Below the pieces are notes generated by a model that saw only the letters and a program-made list of their open reading frames with translations, did no database searches and had not been told where the DNA came from. A program made the translations under genes and the position numbers. Shown one piece after another: positions 24,465-35,590 of a stretch of DNA of 64,000 nt. Numbering within the stretch: the first letter of the stretch is position 1; each line of letters starts with the position of its first letter. The DNA comes from Ciborinia camelliae (taxonomy: Eukaryota; Ascomycota; Leotiomycetes; Helotiales; Sclerotiniaceae). The stretch spans positions 847,225 to 911,224 of the forward strand of contig JANPYM010000015.1 in NCBI GenBank assembly GCA_025890175.1, read 5' to 3'.

Positions 24465-25087
24465 ATGACCCCTCTTGAAGTTACCGGAACCACAGTAACC
24501 ATCTTTAACAGCATATTCAATTTCGCGCTTAATTTTTTTCGGCTGCTCGATGTCGACACCGACTTAAAATATGCCATGACCTCCTTGCCGTGATCCTTCC
24601 CTACCTCAATCGAGCCCGGGAGTTGCAACATCAGAAGTTTGCCGAGATGAGCCGTGAATCGGCGTCTGCTTCAGATGATTGCTCCTACATCGATGACGTG
24701 ATGAGGAGGATAGAAAACGCGACGTTGAAGATGAGTCAACTGCTGGAGGTATATCGCGTTGACAAGGAAATCAATGATTCGATATCGGTTCCGCTGCGCT
24801 TCAAGTGGGTGTTCAAGGGGAAATACCGCTTTGCGGCACGTCAGCAATAGCTCAGCAGGGCACATGCCAGCCTGTTGCAAGTCATTCTAAAGATGAAAAT
24901 GATGGTGCAGCCAGTTTTTCCACCATCCTATGTCGATGCAATACAATCGGAGGACTCGCAGATTCTTCGACGTCCCAATCAACAGCGCGCATTCAAAGGC
25001 AAAAGCTCGGCGGTGTTGGGAGTTGGGGGTTGGAGAAATATGGCCACGAAGGGTTCGTTTTATGGCTCGAGTACTTGGAAAGCATGA
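24465..25087 (+). pseudogene. Broken gene with fungal-N/HeLo-like N-terminus
   Basis: From ATG 24465: TPLEVTGTTVTIFNSIFNFA followed by a hydrophobic helix and LLDVDTDLKYAMTSL. This resembles the 'DPLSVTAS...' starts of HeLo-like or fungal STAND N-terminal domains. The frame then meets TGA at 24591. Shifting there, it runs on as LPYLNRARELQHQKFAEMS, IDDVMRRIENATLKMSQLLE, VPLRFKWVFKGKYRF, an in-frame TAG at 24848-24850 (preceded by RQQ), and SLLQVILKMKMMVQPVFPP to a final stop at 25087. No splice sites can explain the shift or the TAG. One frameshift plus one nonsense change in about 207 codons means a young pseudogene or sequence error. Confidence 0.6.
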
Positions 25088-25341
25088 TCATATTTCTCGT
25101 CCACTGTTATGATTACATTAGCGGTATGCAGTCACCATCTCCATAATGCACACATTTTTCATTATTATTTTCATGCCAGTTCGATTCCGAAAATTCTCAT
25201 AAGTAATAAAGGACGACTACAAAATTGAACCGTTTTTCAGTAATAAAATTGTGTTGGAATATAACTTTGAACAAAACCCTCCATGAAATGATGGAATAAT
25301 GATATGTATTGTCAAGGTTGACATCGATAAAAGAGACGCAA

Positions 25342-26601
25342 TTAAGGCTTCTCAAACCACCAAGCCATCTCAGGCTTTGATAATTCAATTGCTTCTGGAA
25401 TTGCTCGTCCATGCTCATCTGACGTCTTCAGCAGTGCTGGGAAAACTTCTACTCTAGTTGGTCTCCACGTCTTGTCCCCCTTTGCGTCGTCAGCTATACG
25501 CTTGGCAGATGGACAATGCACCAGGGGTCCAGCATCTTGAGTTTGCGTTCGACTTGACAATAATGTTGAATTTTCTGGTAATGGCCTCTCGCGTTTTCCG
25601 GTCGATGACCTCTGGATAACCTGTAGGTGATTCCCATCAGGGTGCTGAGTTTTATCTGGTGACTTTTCCAAATGGGAACTGTTGAAACTTTTGGAATAAT
25701 CTTGGTTCACATTGCGGGCCGAGTCTTGTGGATTTTCACGACTTCGAGCTGATGGTCTGCGACCGGATCTATATTTCGCGTCTTTTTGGCTAACCCTGTG
25801 AGTCTTGGATGACTTACCAGGTTCTCGAATTCGAGGAGAGATTTGAAGTGATGATGTTCCTAAATATTCATCTTCTGGAGCTAGAGACCAATTAAATTCC
25901 CAGACAAAGGATTGGCAGAATAGGAGGACACCGAATTCTTCTCCAATCTGAATCACCGTGTTAAGATTCTCAAACCGGTAGTCAGAACCCTTTTTGGCAA
26001 ACAATCCAAGAACAGCATCCAAGTTCGTCAGTTTTGGCTTCGATTCGTCCCACGGATCCCGCTGGTCGTATCTTCTTCCCTTTGGCTTTTGGCTCGGTAA
26101 GAAGAAAAGCCCCAAGTCTTCTCCATTCACACAATGCTATCTCTGCCACTGGAAGACGTGAATAATTTGCAAAAATATGTCAAAATAAATGTGAAGCCCA
26201 CCTTTCTCTGATTTCCCCGTGCGTTTTATCGAGTTGAACGTTGCCATAAGAGACGCAATTTCTGGAGGGAGGATGGTAGTTTCGTTGTCGCCAGATAAGT
26301 CTATAGCCATGAGTATTGCTCTCGCAAGTAACATTCTAATTGCCGTAGCGCGATACTGGGCATGATAGAGATTATATGCAATCTTCGTTGCCAAATCGGG
26401 GTCTTTTTTTGAAACCGTCGCCTGGAGGAGTCTCAGGATATAATCCTCAGTTTCTGAAACAGGATTATTGTGATAGTATGATGAATGAGAGTCGATGAAA
26501 TTTTGGAGTAGTTTTGCACCGTCCAACAACTTGCCGTCATCGTCAGGTTGTGGTAAATAATCATCGAGAATTGACAAAGTGGTTTCCTCTTGTTGTTCCA
26601 T
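25342..26601 (-). CDS. Hypothetical fungal protein, frame conflict at 26.1 kb
   Basis: Upstream part: Met at 26601 (EQQEETTLSILDDYLPQPDD), then ILRLLQATVSKKDPDLATKI and RMLLARAILMAIDLSGDN, ILPPEIASLMATF, ending KSEK at about 26210. An intron (GTGGGC to CTTCCAG) leads to VAEIALCEWRRLGAFLL, but that frame soon stops. The long downstream frame is offset: LPSQKPKGRRYDQRD, LTNLDAVLGLFAKKGSDYRF, then a polar, Ser/Lys-rich tail to the stop at 25342. Either there is a 1-base shift in the TTTTCTTCTTACC run near 26105, or a weaker GAG acceptor at about 26117 is used. I do not know the function. A longer start (26754) would add a hydrophobic MYQLLFLLILS stretch, but 26601 fits better. Confidence 0.5.
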
Positions 26602-27369
26602 TTTGCCTAATTTTTGCTGTTTGTTGTGCCCAAAAGCTTGTTCGGTGCTGAGTATAAGAAGAAAAAGAAGTTGGTACATTTTGAAGGGGTGTGACACACA
26701 TTCCGGTGCCTTCTCTCGCCATACTATTCTAGTCACTATAATTGCGTGACTCAATTATGTCAATTTATTAGTGTTCCCTTATGTAACCCTTTCATTTGAG
26801 TTCTTTACAACTTGTAGATGACATCCAATATGTTTGATTTGCGGTCTTATGTGCACAGTGCATAGAATAAACGGGTTGAGATGCAGACAGTCTGACAGCT
26901 GTATATACCATAAGTTGTTCAAAATCCTTTGTGTCGATCAATCCAATCAGTAGTTCGACTGCTCCAAGTCCAAGTAGAAAAGTAATCTTCAATCATAATA
27001 AGCCCTATTTAATCAGGTACTTGCAGGTCTATCGCGTTCTTGCAGGTTAACCGCTTGTTTGAAGGTCTATCGATTATTGGATTTGTAGCCAAAGTGCGAG
27101 GTCGAGAAGAAGGCCGGTCTTGAATCATGATAAACGCCCACGAAATGCTTGTCTGCAGGTCTATCTATTATTAAAATTGTAGGCCCTCTGTAGTGAAACT
27201 TGTGCAGTTGACACGAGGTCCATTTCAACACATGTGTGCGTTGTGGTTGTAGAAGATTGTCTGGTTTTCCTTCATGCTTTTTGGCTTCATTCTTTTGAGT
27301 TCCATTCTCTCGAGTTCCACTCTTTCGAGCTTTCTTCTTTTGGACTTCATTCTTTTCTTTCTACGCCTA
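26602..27369. other. Spacer with small diverged duplications
   Basis: At 26988-27095 and 27115-27185 two diverged copies of a segment occur: CAATCAT(A/G)ATAA, GCAGGTCTATC, then TTATT and TTGTAG. At 27287-27365 short TTCGAGTTCCA-like units repeat with a period of about 15 bp. No gene. Confidence 0.5.
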
Positions 27370-29129
27370 CCAATTTTCAATCACAAGCTATTACAACCAC
27401 ACTTCGTGAGCTGCTTTTAGATGCCGGGTTTGGCGGAGCAAACCACACAATAAGTTCCAGCCTCACGGAACCGCAGGCATCTGCTGTAGATGTAGCAAAA
27501 GACAATGCAAACCCCCTTTCAAAAGGAGATGTGATTGTCGTCTGCGATGCCGGAGGCGGAACAACGGATGTGGCAGTATTGGAACATCGAAGCAGCGCCG
27601 ATAGCGAGATGCCATCTGGAGCCACGAGAGCTGGTCACAGTTAAAGGCAATAATGTTGGTTCTACCGATATTGATGTGGCCTTTGAGAAGTTGGTGGACA
27701 ATCGAATCGCGGTCTGCAATCTCCAACTTCGTGAGGATACGGCTTGGAACATGATGCACTTGCCCGAATTTCAGGTCTGGAAATGCAGTTTTGGATCTCA
27801 AACCGATACTGTGCCGATGTTCAAAATTACCGTACCTTTGACAGACGAACATTTTTCGCATGCGGGTGCTAACATCGAGAAAGGCAAAATGTGTTTCGAA
27901 CAGTAAGTTAGTCTAAAGCTTGACCATTCACAGTGTAACTTGCTAAAATCGATAGAAATGATTTCAGAGAACTATTCGACCCACAGGTGGAAAAAGTAAT
28001 GAACTTGATAAGAATTCAACTAGACTCCTTAAGCAAAGCGCATCCTCATAAACGAGCGGTAAGTGTCCCAATCCCGACCAGCAATGTATATATTCTAACT
28101 CACTGCCCTAGAATTATCTCATTCTCTCTGGTGGCTTAGGAAGCTCTCCATATCTTCACAAACGAATTCGAAGGGCATTCGTCAACGAAAGACATTCGAA
28201 AGCACCAAGTATTGAGGTACTTTTATCAGAGGAGCCGTAAGTAATTTTCAACATGAAGATGCATGTCCCTTTCTGACATGACTTAGACAGCTTTCAGTTT
28301 GCAGAGGTCTTGTAATAGATAAAATGCAAAAGCCCACAAAAGATAGGCACGTATTGACAGGTCGGGTATGCTCAAAATCATATGGTGTAGTGTGCAACAT
28401 GAGATATGACGCGAATAACCCAAATCATATCGGGCTGCGAACTCACAAGGATGAGGTGTACGGATATGCATCCGGGAGCGATCAGATTTCCTGGTTTATT
28501 AAAAAGGTAAGATTCGTATTGACATTATTGGTACAACAGTATCTATCTAACCCTGTTTTAGGGTCATATTATTGATCCAGATGTTCCAATTTGTCACAAG
28601 TTTGAACGCACAATTGATAGCAAAACCAAACTCCTTTGGAAAAGCAAGATCGTCGTTTCGCATTCAGATCGCATTCCATGTAGTCTGGCAGACAGTGAGA
28701 AACTCCTGCACCGTACCTGTTTTGACAAAGACTAATTTTTAGGTAGCGGACTGTCAGGTCTTGACTAGAGTCACATCCAATCTCACGTTCGGGGATATAA
28801 ATGACTTTGATATCATACATAAGCGGGGTTCGTGGCCCAAAGGCAAGAGAGAAGTCCGGGTAACAGAGTACGATTTCAGGGTTGTGATTAACCCCAGTGA
28901 TATTTAGTTCCAGCTCTGGTTCAATGGTCAGCAATACACAGCTCCAAACAGTATACAGGTCGAATCGCAGGAGGGTGCTAAGATTTCTCCTCCGGAGCAT
29001 GATTTGAGTGACAGTAGCGAAGACTTATTAGTGAACGTCAGACATAAACAAGTTCAAAAGTCTTTGCTAGAACGAAGACGACAACCTTATGAACGATTTG
29101 ATGTATGGGGTAGTATAATTGAGTATTGA
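27370..29129 (+). pseudogene. Hsp70-like (HSPA12-type) gene, 5'-truncated and broken
   Basis: The block starts abruptly with TTLRELLLDAGFGGANHTIS and LTEPQASAVDVAKDN, then the phosphate-2 motif VVCDAGGGTTDVAVLE. A frameshift near 27585 is needed to reach LEPRELVTVKGNNVGSTDID. Later exons splice well: 27961.., 28112.. (NYLILSGGLGSSPYLHKRIR, the adenosine motif), 28287.. (RGLVIDKMQKP) and 28561... After an intron at about 28691-28741 the substrate-like part (NLTFGDINDFDIIHK, FRVVINPSDI) needs another shift and has TAG before FQLWFNGQQYT at about 28905. The first phosphate loop (DxGT) and the first 150 or so residues are absent. Family: actin-fold ATPases of the Hsp70/HSPA12 type common in fungi. 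Confidence 0.7.
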
Positions 29130-29164
29130 GTTTCTATATCCATTTAACTTTGGTGACAATTATG

Positions 29165-29246
29165 ATGTTGTGGTTGTGATTGTGATTGTGGTTGTGGTTG
29201 TTGTAAACTGTAACTGTAACTGTAACTGTAACTGTAACTGTATCTG
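29165..29246. repeat. Simple repeats: (GGTTGT)n and (CTGTAA)n
   Basis: A GT-rich run passes into about five copies of CTGTAA. It sits in the 360-bp spacer between the Hsp70-like pseudogene and the lipid kinase gene; nothing else is visible there apart from the likely kinase promoter. Confidence 0.8.
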
Positions 29247-29489
29247 TTGAGCTTAGCTTGGCTTAGCTTACCTAATCAACCTTAACCTGAAACCTCCTCT
29301 CACCTCACCTTCCTTATTTAACCCCACCAAAAAAACAATAGGTTACGCCGAGCACACCATTTGATCACCTATCTGCTATCACGACAAACACACCCCTTGT
29401 TCAGAAATTAATCGTGATTGCTCATATTTCCATCATCATGGCATCTCACTCCATAACAACCTTTAGGTTCATCTCATCGTATTATCGAT

Positions 29490-31039
29490 ATGGCATATTC
29501 AATCCCTTCCTCTAGCTCTGACGCTGCCTACAGTTCCGACAACGATACTGAAGTTACTGAGAGTAGTGCTACCACTTATGCTTATCTCGCCGATAATCCT
29601 GTACATTTCTCTTATCGGGACGGTGATCTTACATGGTCTGGCGCTGTAGGACTCGATGGAGGAGTGTCTGGTGGAAAAATTAAAGGAGAGGATGTCATAT
29701 GTGTGACTGAGAATGAGGGATCGAATGGTACTCTTGGTTATACGATCTTCAGTCTGCTGCCGATGGATGGAGGGGTAAAACAACTCCCCTTCGAGTTAAA
29801 GACAACCTCTGCTACCAACCTTCCCCAAGAATGTCTTGAAAGTTATCTGGTTAGGAGTCTGCCAACATACCTTCGATCAGCAGAAACCCAAATATATGTT
29901 TTGATTTCGACATTATCTGGGACTGGGTTGGCGCCGGACTTTTACGATGCCGTATTACATCGAATTCTCGACTCTATCGGGTTACCGGAAACAAGTTACA
30001 CGTTAATCAGAACAGATGGCGCAGATTCAGTGAAGGAGTTTGCAAGCTCAACAATACTAGATGGCGCAAATAAGGGAAGAAAGCAATCGATACTGATGTT
30101 AAGTGGTGATGGTGGGATGGTGGATACGATAAATGGATTGCTTGAAAGTGGAGAAAGGTCAAGGTGGGCTTCTCCGCATATTCCATCTATATTATTCACT
30201 GTTAACAACCTAATGTATACAGTTCATATGTCACACCGACACTATGTCAACTTCCCCTAGGAACAGGAAATGCTCTCTTCCATTCTTTACATCGACCTTC
30301 GCCAATCACATCAGTCTACATACAAGGTCTAAGAACATTGCTTTACGGCACACCTCTACCACTCCCAATCTTCAGTGTGAGATTTTCTTCAGGTGCACGA
30401 ACCATAACAAACGAAGGTCAAACCGAGACATCACTTACAAATAATATCGTTTACGGGGCAGTCGTCGCCAGCTATGGCCTCCATGCTACCCTTGTTGCCG
30501 ACAGTGACACAGTTGAGTATCGAAAACATGGAGACAAGAGGTTTCATCTGGTAGCAGGTGATTTACTTTTCCCAAAGGATGAAGCTCTACCACATGCTTA
30601 TAAAGCTTCTGTGACTTTGACGAGATCCGATGGAACGGAAGAACGTATAGCAAGAAAAGAGCATGGGTATATTCTTTCCTCGCTAGTTTCTAAACTTGAA
30701 CGAACTTTCACCATATCCCCTGCAAGCAAACCCCTAGATGGTCAATTACGAGTGGTACATTTCGGAACCGCAACTGGTAAGCAAACAATGAGGGTTATGG
30801 AGGAGGCCTATAAAGATGGAAATCATATTGGAATGCAATGGGACGAGGATGGACAGAAAGGCGAGGTGGGGTATGAGAGTATCGAGAAGCTCCACATAGA
30901 TTTCGAGGAACCTGGGGAAAGTTTTAAATGGAGAAGATGTTGTGTAGATGGTTTGATTGTGGGTGTTGAGGAGGGTGGCTGGATGGAAGTTGAAAGATTG
31001 AAGGGTGAAGGGACGGTTGATGTTGTGGTTGATTTGTAA
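29490..31039 (+). CDS. Diacylglycerol/sphingoid long-chain-base kinase family protein
   Basis: Exons 29490..30163 and 30223..31039 encode 496 residues; the 59-nt intron is GT-AG and in frame. The DAGK catalytic domain covers about 125-290. It has the nucleotide-binding loop in a variant form (SGDGGMVD at 205-212, where the family has GGDGT/L) and the following LPLGTGNALFHSL (235-247). IVYGAVVASYGLHATLVAD fits the next conserved block of LCB kinases, and RVVHFG with a Gly/Glu-rich end closes the C-terminal domain. Family members phosphorylate sphingoid bases, ceramide or diacylglycerol, and Lcb4/Lcb5 are the yeast models. The Ser-rich N-terminus (first 30 residues) is not conserved. Substrate cannot be settled from sequence. 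Confidence 0.85.
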
Positions 31040-32939
31040 TGATATTGACATGATGATAGACTTAGACTCTTATACAGCATTAGATATTAGATCCCTAGAA
31101 TATTGGAAGACGCAAGAGCCTCCTTTGATTAGACTTATGATCTCGGGTGTAGGTAGCCATGATTGAATAGATGGCTAGATGGGAGTTTGAAACTAGGTAC
31201 CAATAGATATTTGAAGAAATAAAAAGGGGGTCTCCTTGAATAAATTTTTTCTTTTCTTTTTTTTTTTGAATAGATGGATGGATAAAGTATTGTATCTAGG
31301 TAGATAGAATCATAATGAAGCTTTTTAAGTATCAAATAACAATGAAAATGAAAATGCTTAATTAATACAAGCATTTCATTTCAGATCTGCCAATATTATT
31401 ATTATGGTTACAGAGACCTGAGTCTTGGGTGTAACGATATCAAATTAATATAAGCTAATAAGCATATTCCCGTCTCCCGCCTTGGCTTTTGCGTGTCTTT
31501 TTTTAAATAGGAAGAGCGGGATATACCTACGGCTGGGGAGCATAGGTAAGCCCTGTCCACTGTATATAACCTTGGCTGAAATACTAGGTAGGTATCTAAT
31601 CTTTGCGGGACGGTACTTAAAATAGCTTTGATTAATGTGACCTCAGTATACATTTGATAGGTACCCTGGGTACATTAGGTATATTAGATATCTAAATACC
31701 TAGTTGTTTCAAAACAATGATGACCGTCTAGTAATAAAAGCAAGCCTCAATCGATAGTCTAGATAGATACCTACCTAGTGGAGGTAGGTATCTAGATATC
31801 GGAGAATTAGATTTTACTATTCATGTTTTTGTTATATATACCGACCTATCTATTTATTCATTTTCTTCATTCTGACTACAGACTCCAGCTTACCTACTCT
31901 TCCTATATATAATCATCAAAATTGAGATTACTTGGATAGTCCACAGGTCACTCAATAAATCATATATTGATTTGTAGAACCTTATTAAACTTTCTTTACC
32001 CGGCTCCCGTGATATATTAAAAACTTTATTATATTCATTGATAGATACATCAATATCAAGGGATCTACCGGTACTTTGTTACAGTCATACTTATTAATTA
32101 GTAGCTATATCTACAATACCTACCTAGGTAAGTAACCATTCAATCATACTGTAACTAGATCCTTACCTCAAGATTCTTACTATTAATAAATCAGATCTAC
32201 CATTTTTATCTTCTACTGAGTCTATTCCAATTCCTACATAACCTAGTAATAGGCAATTAACTGGAAGCATTTTGAACCATCAACTGTTAGAACTTCCAAT
32301 GACATGAAGATTCTTCAAAGTTCACCCATTCATTACCTTACTCTAATTCATTTCTCTCCCATCTAGTCTCTACCTATCAACCACCTGCAGGTATGGATGC
32401 CATATGAGCCATATGAATTTGATATGCTTATTAAAAGTTCATTTAATTTACTACCTATCTTTACCAAAGCTATCAAACGCTTCGTCATCTAGTCCAAATT
32501 CATTCTCCATAATCTCTCCATGGTCTCCACCTCACCCAGGTTTCTCCTATTCAATAATCCTCCTCGTACTACTGCTTTCTCTCCCCGCTCCCTCCTCCCC
32601 ATCACCTCTCAGACCTTCATCTGGTCAGACCTTTTCAATTATTATTCTAGAATTCAATCCTTAACCTACACTCCCCATCCTTTGCTTTCCTTCACTTCCC
32701 TTCCGTTCCCTTCCCTTCGCTTTTCCTTTTCCTTTGCACCCTCATTTTTAATCTTGTATGCTTCCGCAATTGCAATTGCATTGCATTGAATTTTATACGT
32801 ACGATACAAACACTCGGGAGTGATCATTGGATACCAAAAACACGGATAGCGATAGCGATAGCGATCACTTAGCAGAAAGTTACTCCTAGGTCCCGGAATC
32901 CGCAGGCGGAAGTCGCCATTAAAGGAAACCTGCCTCAAA
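31040..32939. other. AT-rich spacer rich in TAGGTA/TACCTA words
   Basis: No gene seen in 1.9 kb. TAGGTA, TACCTA and AGATAC words recur between 31570 and 32120 on both strands. A pyrimidine-rich stretch at 32500-32740 and three GCGATA units near 32845 precede the next gene and may be its promoter and leader. Confidence 0.5.
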
Positions 32940-34614
32940 ATGCCCCGAGTACCTGTACATCGTTTTCTCGCCGTTGCGACGGTAGCAATTTTCCTCGTTT
33001 TGTCTTACTATCACGAAAACGTTTCGCAAAGTTTGGTACCTGCATTTAGGGAAACTCCACAAGAGCATGCATCACCACCACAAAAATCATCACCAGCTGC
33101 CAATCAGGTTGTTCAGAGTCATGAAACACAAAAACTCGAAATTCCATCGGTGGAATTGAACATCACTGATGTTGATGATGTTGAATTCCTGCAAAGTGTC
33201 TTGAAGAAGAACAATGTCGAAATGAAGATTAACTATGTGATGAGAACCATACGATATATTACGGATGCGAAAGAGAGACCGAAGATGACGAATACCAGCC
33301 AGGAATTATTTCCTCGGGGGTGGATGAGGGTTGACCTTGATGAGGTGAACAGGCTACCAGTGGATACATTAAAACCTTTGGAGATACACGTTATGAAAAC
33401 CCCACGACCAGACGAGATTGATGCTTCGGAATTATTATTTGGAGTCTCGACCACATACAAGAGATTCAGTAGCGAGGATGATGGACCAATAAAGGAATGG
33501 GTACGATGGCTTACCGATGGAAATGGCACATCAAATGGAGCAGGACTGGTTTTACAATTGCACGATACGTCTGATGAGCAATTGGCATCGGCTCAGAAAT
33601 TACTCACCAATGTTGGAATTGATGCAACGGTGATGCATTCAGATCCTTCTCTTGATATGGCAGGAAGATATGTTGATTTGGTACCAATCCTTTATAGCCA
33701 TCCATCAAGGGCGAGCAGAAAATATTTGGCATTGATCGATGATGACACTTTCTTCCCTTCACTTGGCGAATTAATGAAGGAGTTGCATAGTTATGATCCC
33801 AATGAGGAGAACTACATCGGTACTCTTACAGAGCGAGTGGATTTTCTTATCACTGATCGAGTTCCAATGGTACGAATCTAAAATCTTCCCGTCGACCTGG
33901 TACTAACAAAAATAGGCATACGGTGGAGCCGGTGTATTCATTACTACCCCTCTCGCACACACTTTAACTCAACTCCCTTGTCTCGATGTCGATCCTTCTA
34001 CCGGGGACTACACGGAATCTGGTTTCCAAGGCGACCGACTTCTATACCATTGTATCAAGAATCACACCTCGATCACCCTAAATTACCTTCCCCAACTTCA
34101 CCAACTTGATCAATGGGGCGACATAACCGGATTCTACGAAGCGGGATACCAACCTCTCTCCTTACATCACTACAAATCCTGGCATCACGCTCGACCCGCG
34201 GTTTCGCACCAAGTAGCCGATGCCTGCGGCGAAGCCTGCGCCTTCCAACGATTCGGATTCGACGGACCCGGACCCACGAAATGGGTTCTCGCCAATGGTT
34301 ACTCCCTCGCCGAATACCCCACGGGGATCCATTGGGACATGTCGAAGATGGAAGCCACGTTCAATCTCGGCGATGATCATCTTTGGGCGTCGGGAACAGA
34401 AGATGTTCGTTTGACGATGGCGTATGGTGCTCTTCGTGATGGCTTGAGTGAAACGGGAATGAAGAGAGCGTGGGAGGCGATGGGCGCGAGAAAGAGGGCC
34501 CACGGCGTCGTCGATATGGTTTATGTGAAACGCAGGGGTGATCGCAGGTGGATTGGTAAGGATGAGAGTGAAGAGGATAGGGAAAATGTTGTGGTTTTGA
34601 GGTTTATTCCTTGA
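32940..34614 (+). CDS. Fringe-like glycosyltransferase (GT31/DUF604 type), type II membrane protein
   Basis: Exons 32940..33869 and 33916..34614 encode 542 residues, with a 46-nt intron (GTACGA to AAATAG) at a codon boundary. A short cytosolic start is followed by one membrane anchor (about 8-24, FLAVATVAIFLVLSYY) and a Ser/Pro/Gln stem. The catalytic part has LALIDDDTFFPSLGELM with the metal-binding DDD at 267-269. It continues AYGGAGVFITTPLA after the intron, then GFQGDRLLYHCI and YQPLSLHHYKSWHH, all as in fungal Fringe-related enzymes. Such proteins transfer sugars in the Golgi lumen; donor and acceptor are unknown. Codon use in exon 2 is more GC-rich than in exon 1. Confidence 0.85.
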
Positions 34615-35321
34615 TTTTCTTTCTTTTTTTCTTTTTTTCTTTCGTCTCGTGAGTTTGCTCTTGTAGTCGTCTGATTGTTGTGGGATTGGGGATTGAGGGA
34701 TTGGGGGCAGGGAGATGGGTGATGGGTGATGGGAGTGGGAGATGGGAGTTTGTATAAATCTTTTTCTGCATTTAGATATACATTTTCAGGGTTCAGTTTT
34801 GGGTGTGGGTTGGTTGGTTGGTTGGTTGGTTGGTTGCATAGGGTTACTTGCTTGCTTGCTTGCTTTCTTGCTTGGTTCGTTCATCATGTTCATCATATTC
34901 ATTATGTTCATCATGTTCCAGTCATATAGTAGGGAGGGCGTGGGCGTGGGCGTGGGCGTGGGTGTGGGCGTTTTGGGAGTTCAAAAAAAGGTTAGGGTGG
35001 AGATCTGATCTGGTCTGGTTAGGATGGAGATCTGGTCTGGTCTTGTATGAGTGAGGTGAGGTGAGGAGGTGAGGAGGTGAGGAGGTGAGGTGAGGTGAGG
35101 ATGTGAGGAGGTGAGGTGAGGTATATGGTTCTTGGAGAATGTAAATGTAAATATAAATGTAAATGTAAATATGCTTGGATGCGTGGATGTGTGGATGCTT
35201 GGGTGTGCGGATGGATTCACAGTTCCTAGAGCATTGAGCATTGAGCATTGATTGCGCGGAGATTTATGGTTCGTTGGTTGGTTGGCTGACGTTTTTTTGT
35301 GGGGGGTTGGCGTTTTTTGTG

Positions 35322-35429
35322 GGGGGAAGTGGGTTGGGGGTGGATGGAGGGATGGATGGATGGGTGGGAGNNNNNNNNNNGGGGGAAGTGGGTTGGGGGT
35401 GGATGGAGGGATGGATGGATGGGTGGGAG
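35322..35429. repeat. Perfect 49-bp copies flanking the N gap
   Basis: Bases 35322-35370 and 35381-35429 are identical over 49 bp and are separated only by the ten Ns. This is either a tandem repeat or the unmerged overlap of two contig ends. Confidence 0.9.
35371..35380. other. Assembly gap (10 N)
   Basis: Ten Ns, a placeholder of unknown true length, inside the simple-repeat cluster. Confidence 0.98.
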
Positions 35430-35530
35430 GGTGGATTGGGGGTGGATTGGATGGAGAGGGGCGGGGGGGAGGAGGGAGAGGGCGATGCAAGGCTATTCGA
35501 TTGGGTTGGATTTATTCATTTCATTTCATT

Positions 35531-35575
35531 GGATTGGATTGGATTGGATTGGATTGGATTGGATTGGATTGGATT
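35531..35575. repeat. (GGATT)9 microsatellite
   Basis: Nine perfect or near-perfect GGATT units occur, followed by ATATAT-rich simple sequence to about 35690. Confidence 0.9.
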
Positions 35576-35590
35576 CGATTGCATCTATGT

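Larger units (their letters stand above)
34620..35590. repeat. G-biased cluster of simple repeats
   Basis: In nearly 1 kb the plus strand is rich in G and T/A and very poor in C. It chains TTGG units (about 34808-34836), TTGC units, GTGGGC units (34940-34970), GAGGT units (35055-35125), GGATGGAT units, and others. Frames through it on both strands are repeat translations, not genes. The G tracts could fold as quadruplexes. Confidence 0.85.

Noticed and set aside
31570..32120. Recurring TAGGTA/TACCTA words considered as a CRISPR-like or regulatory array
   Set aside because: Spacing is irregular, units are too short, and the same words occur in many other spacers of the window.
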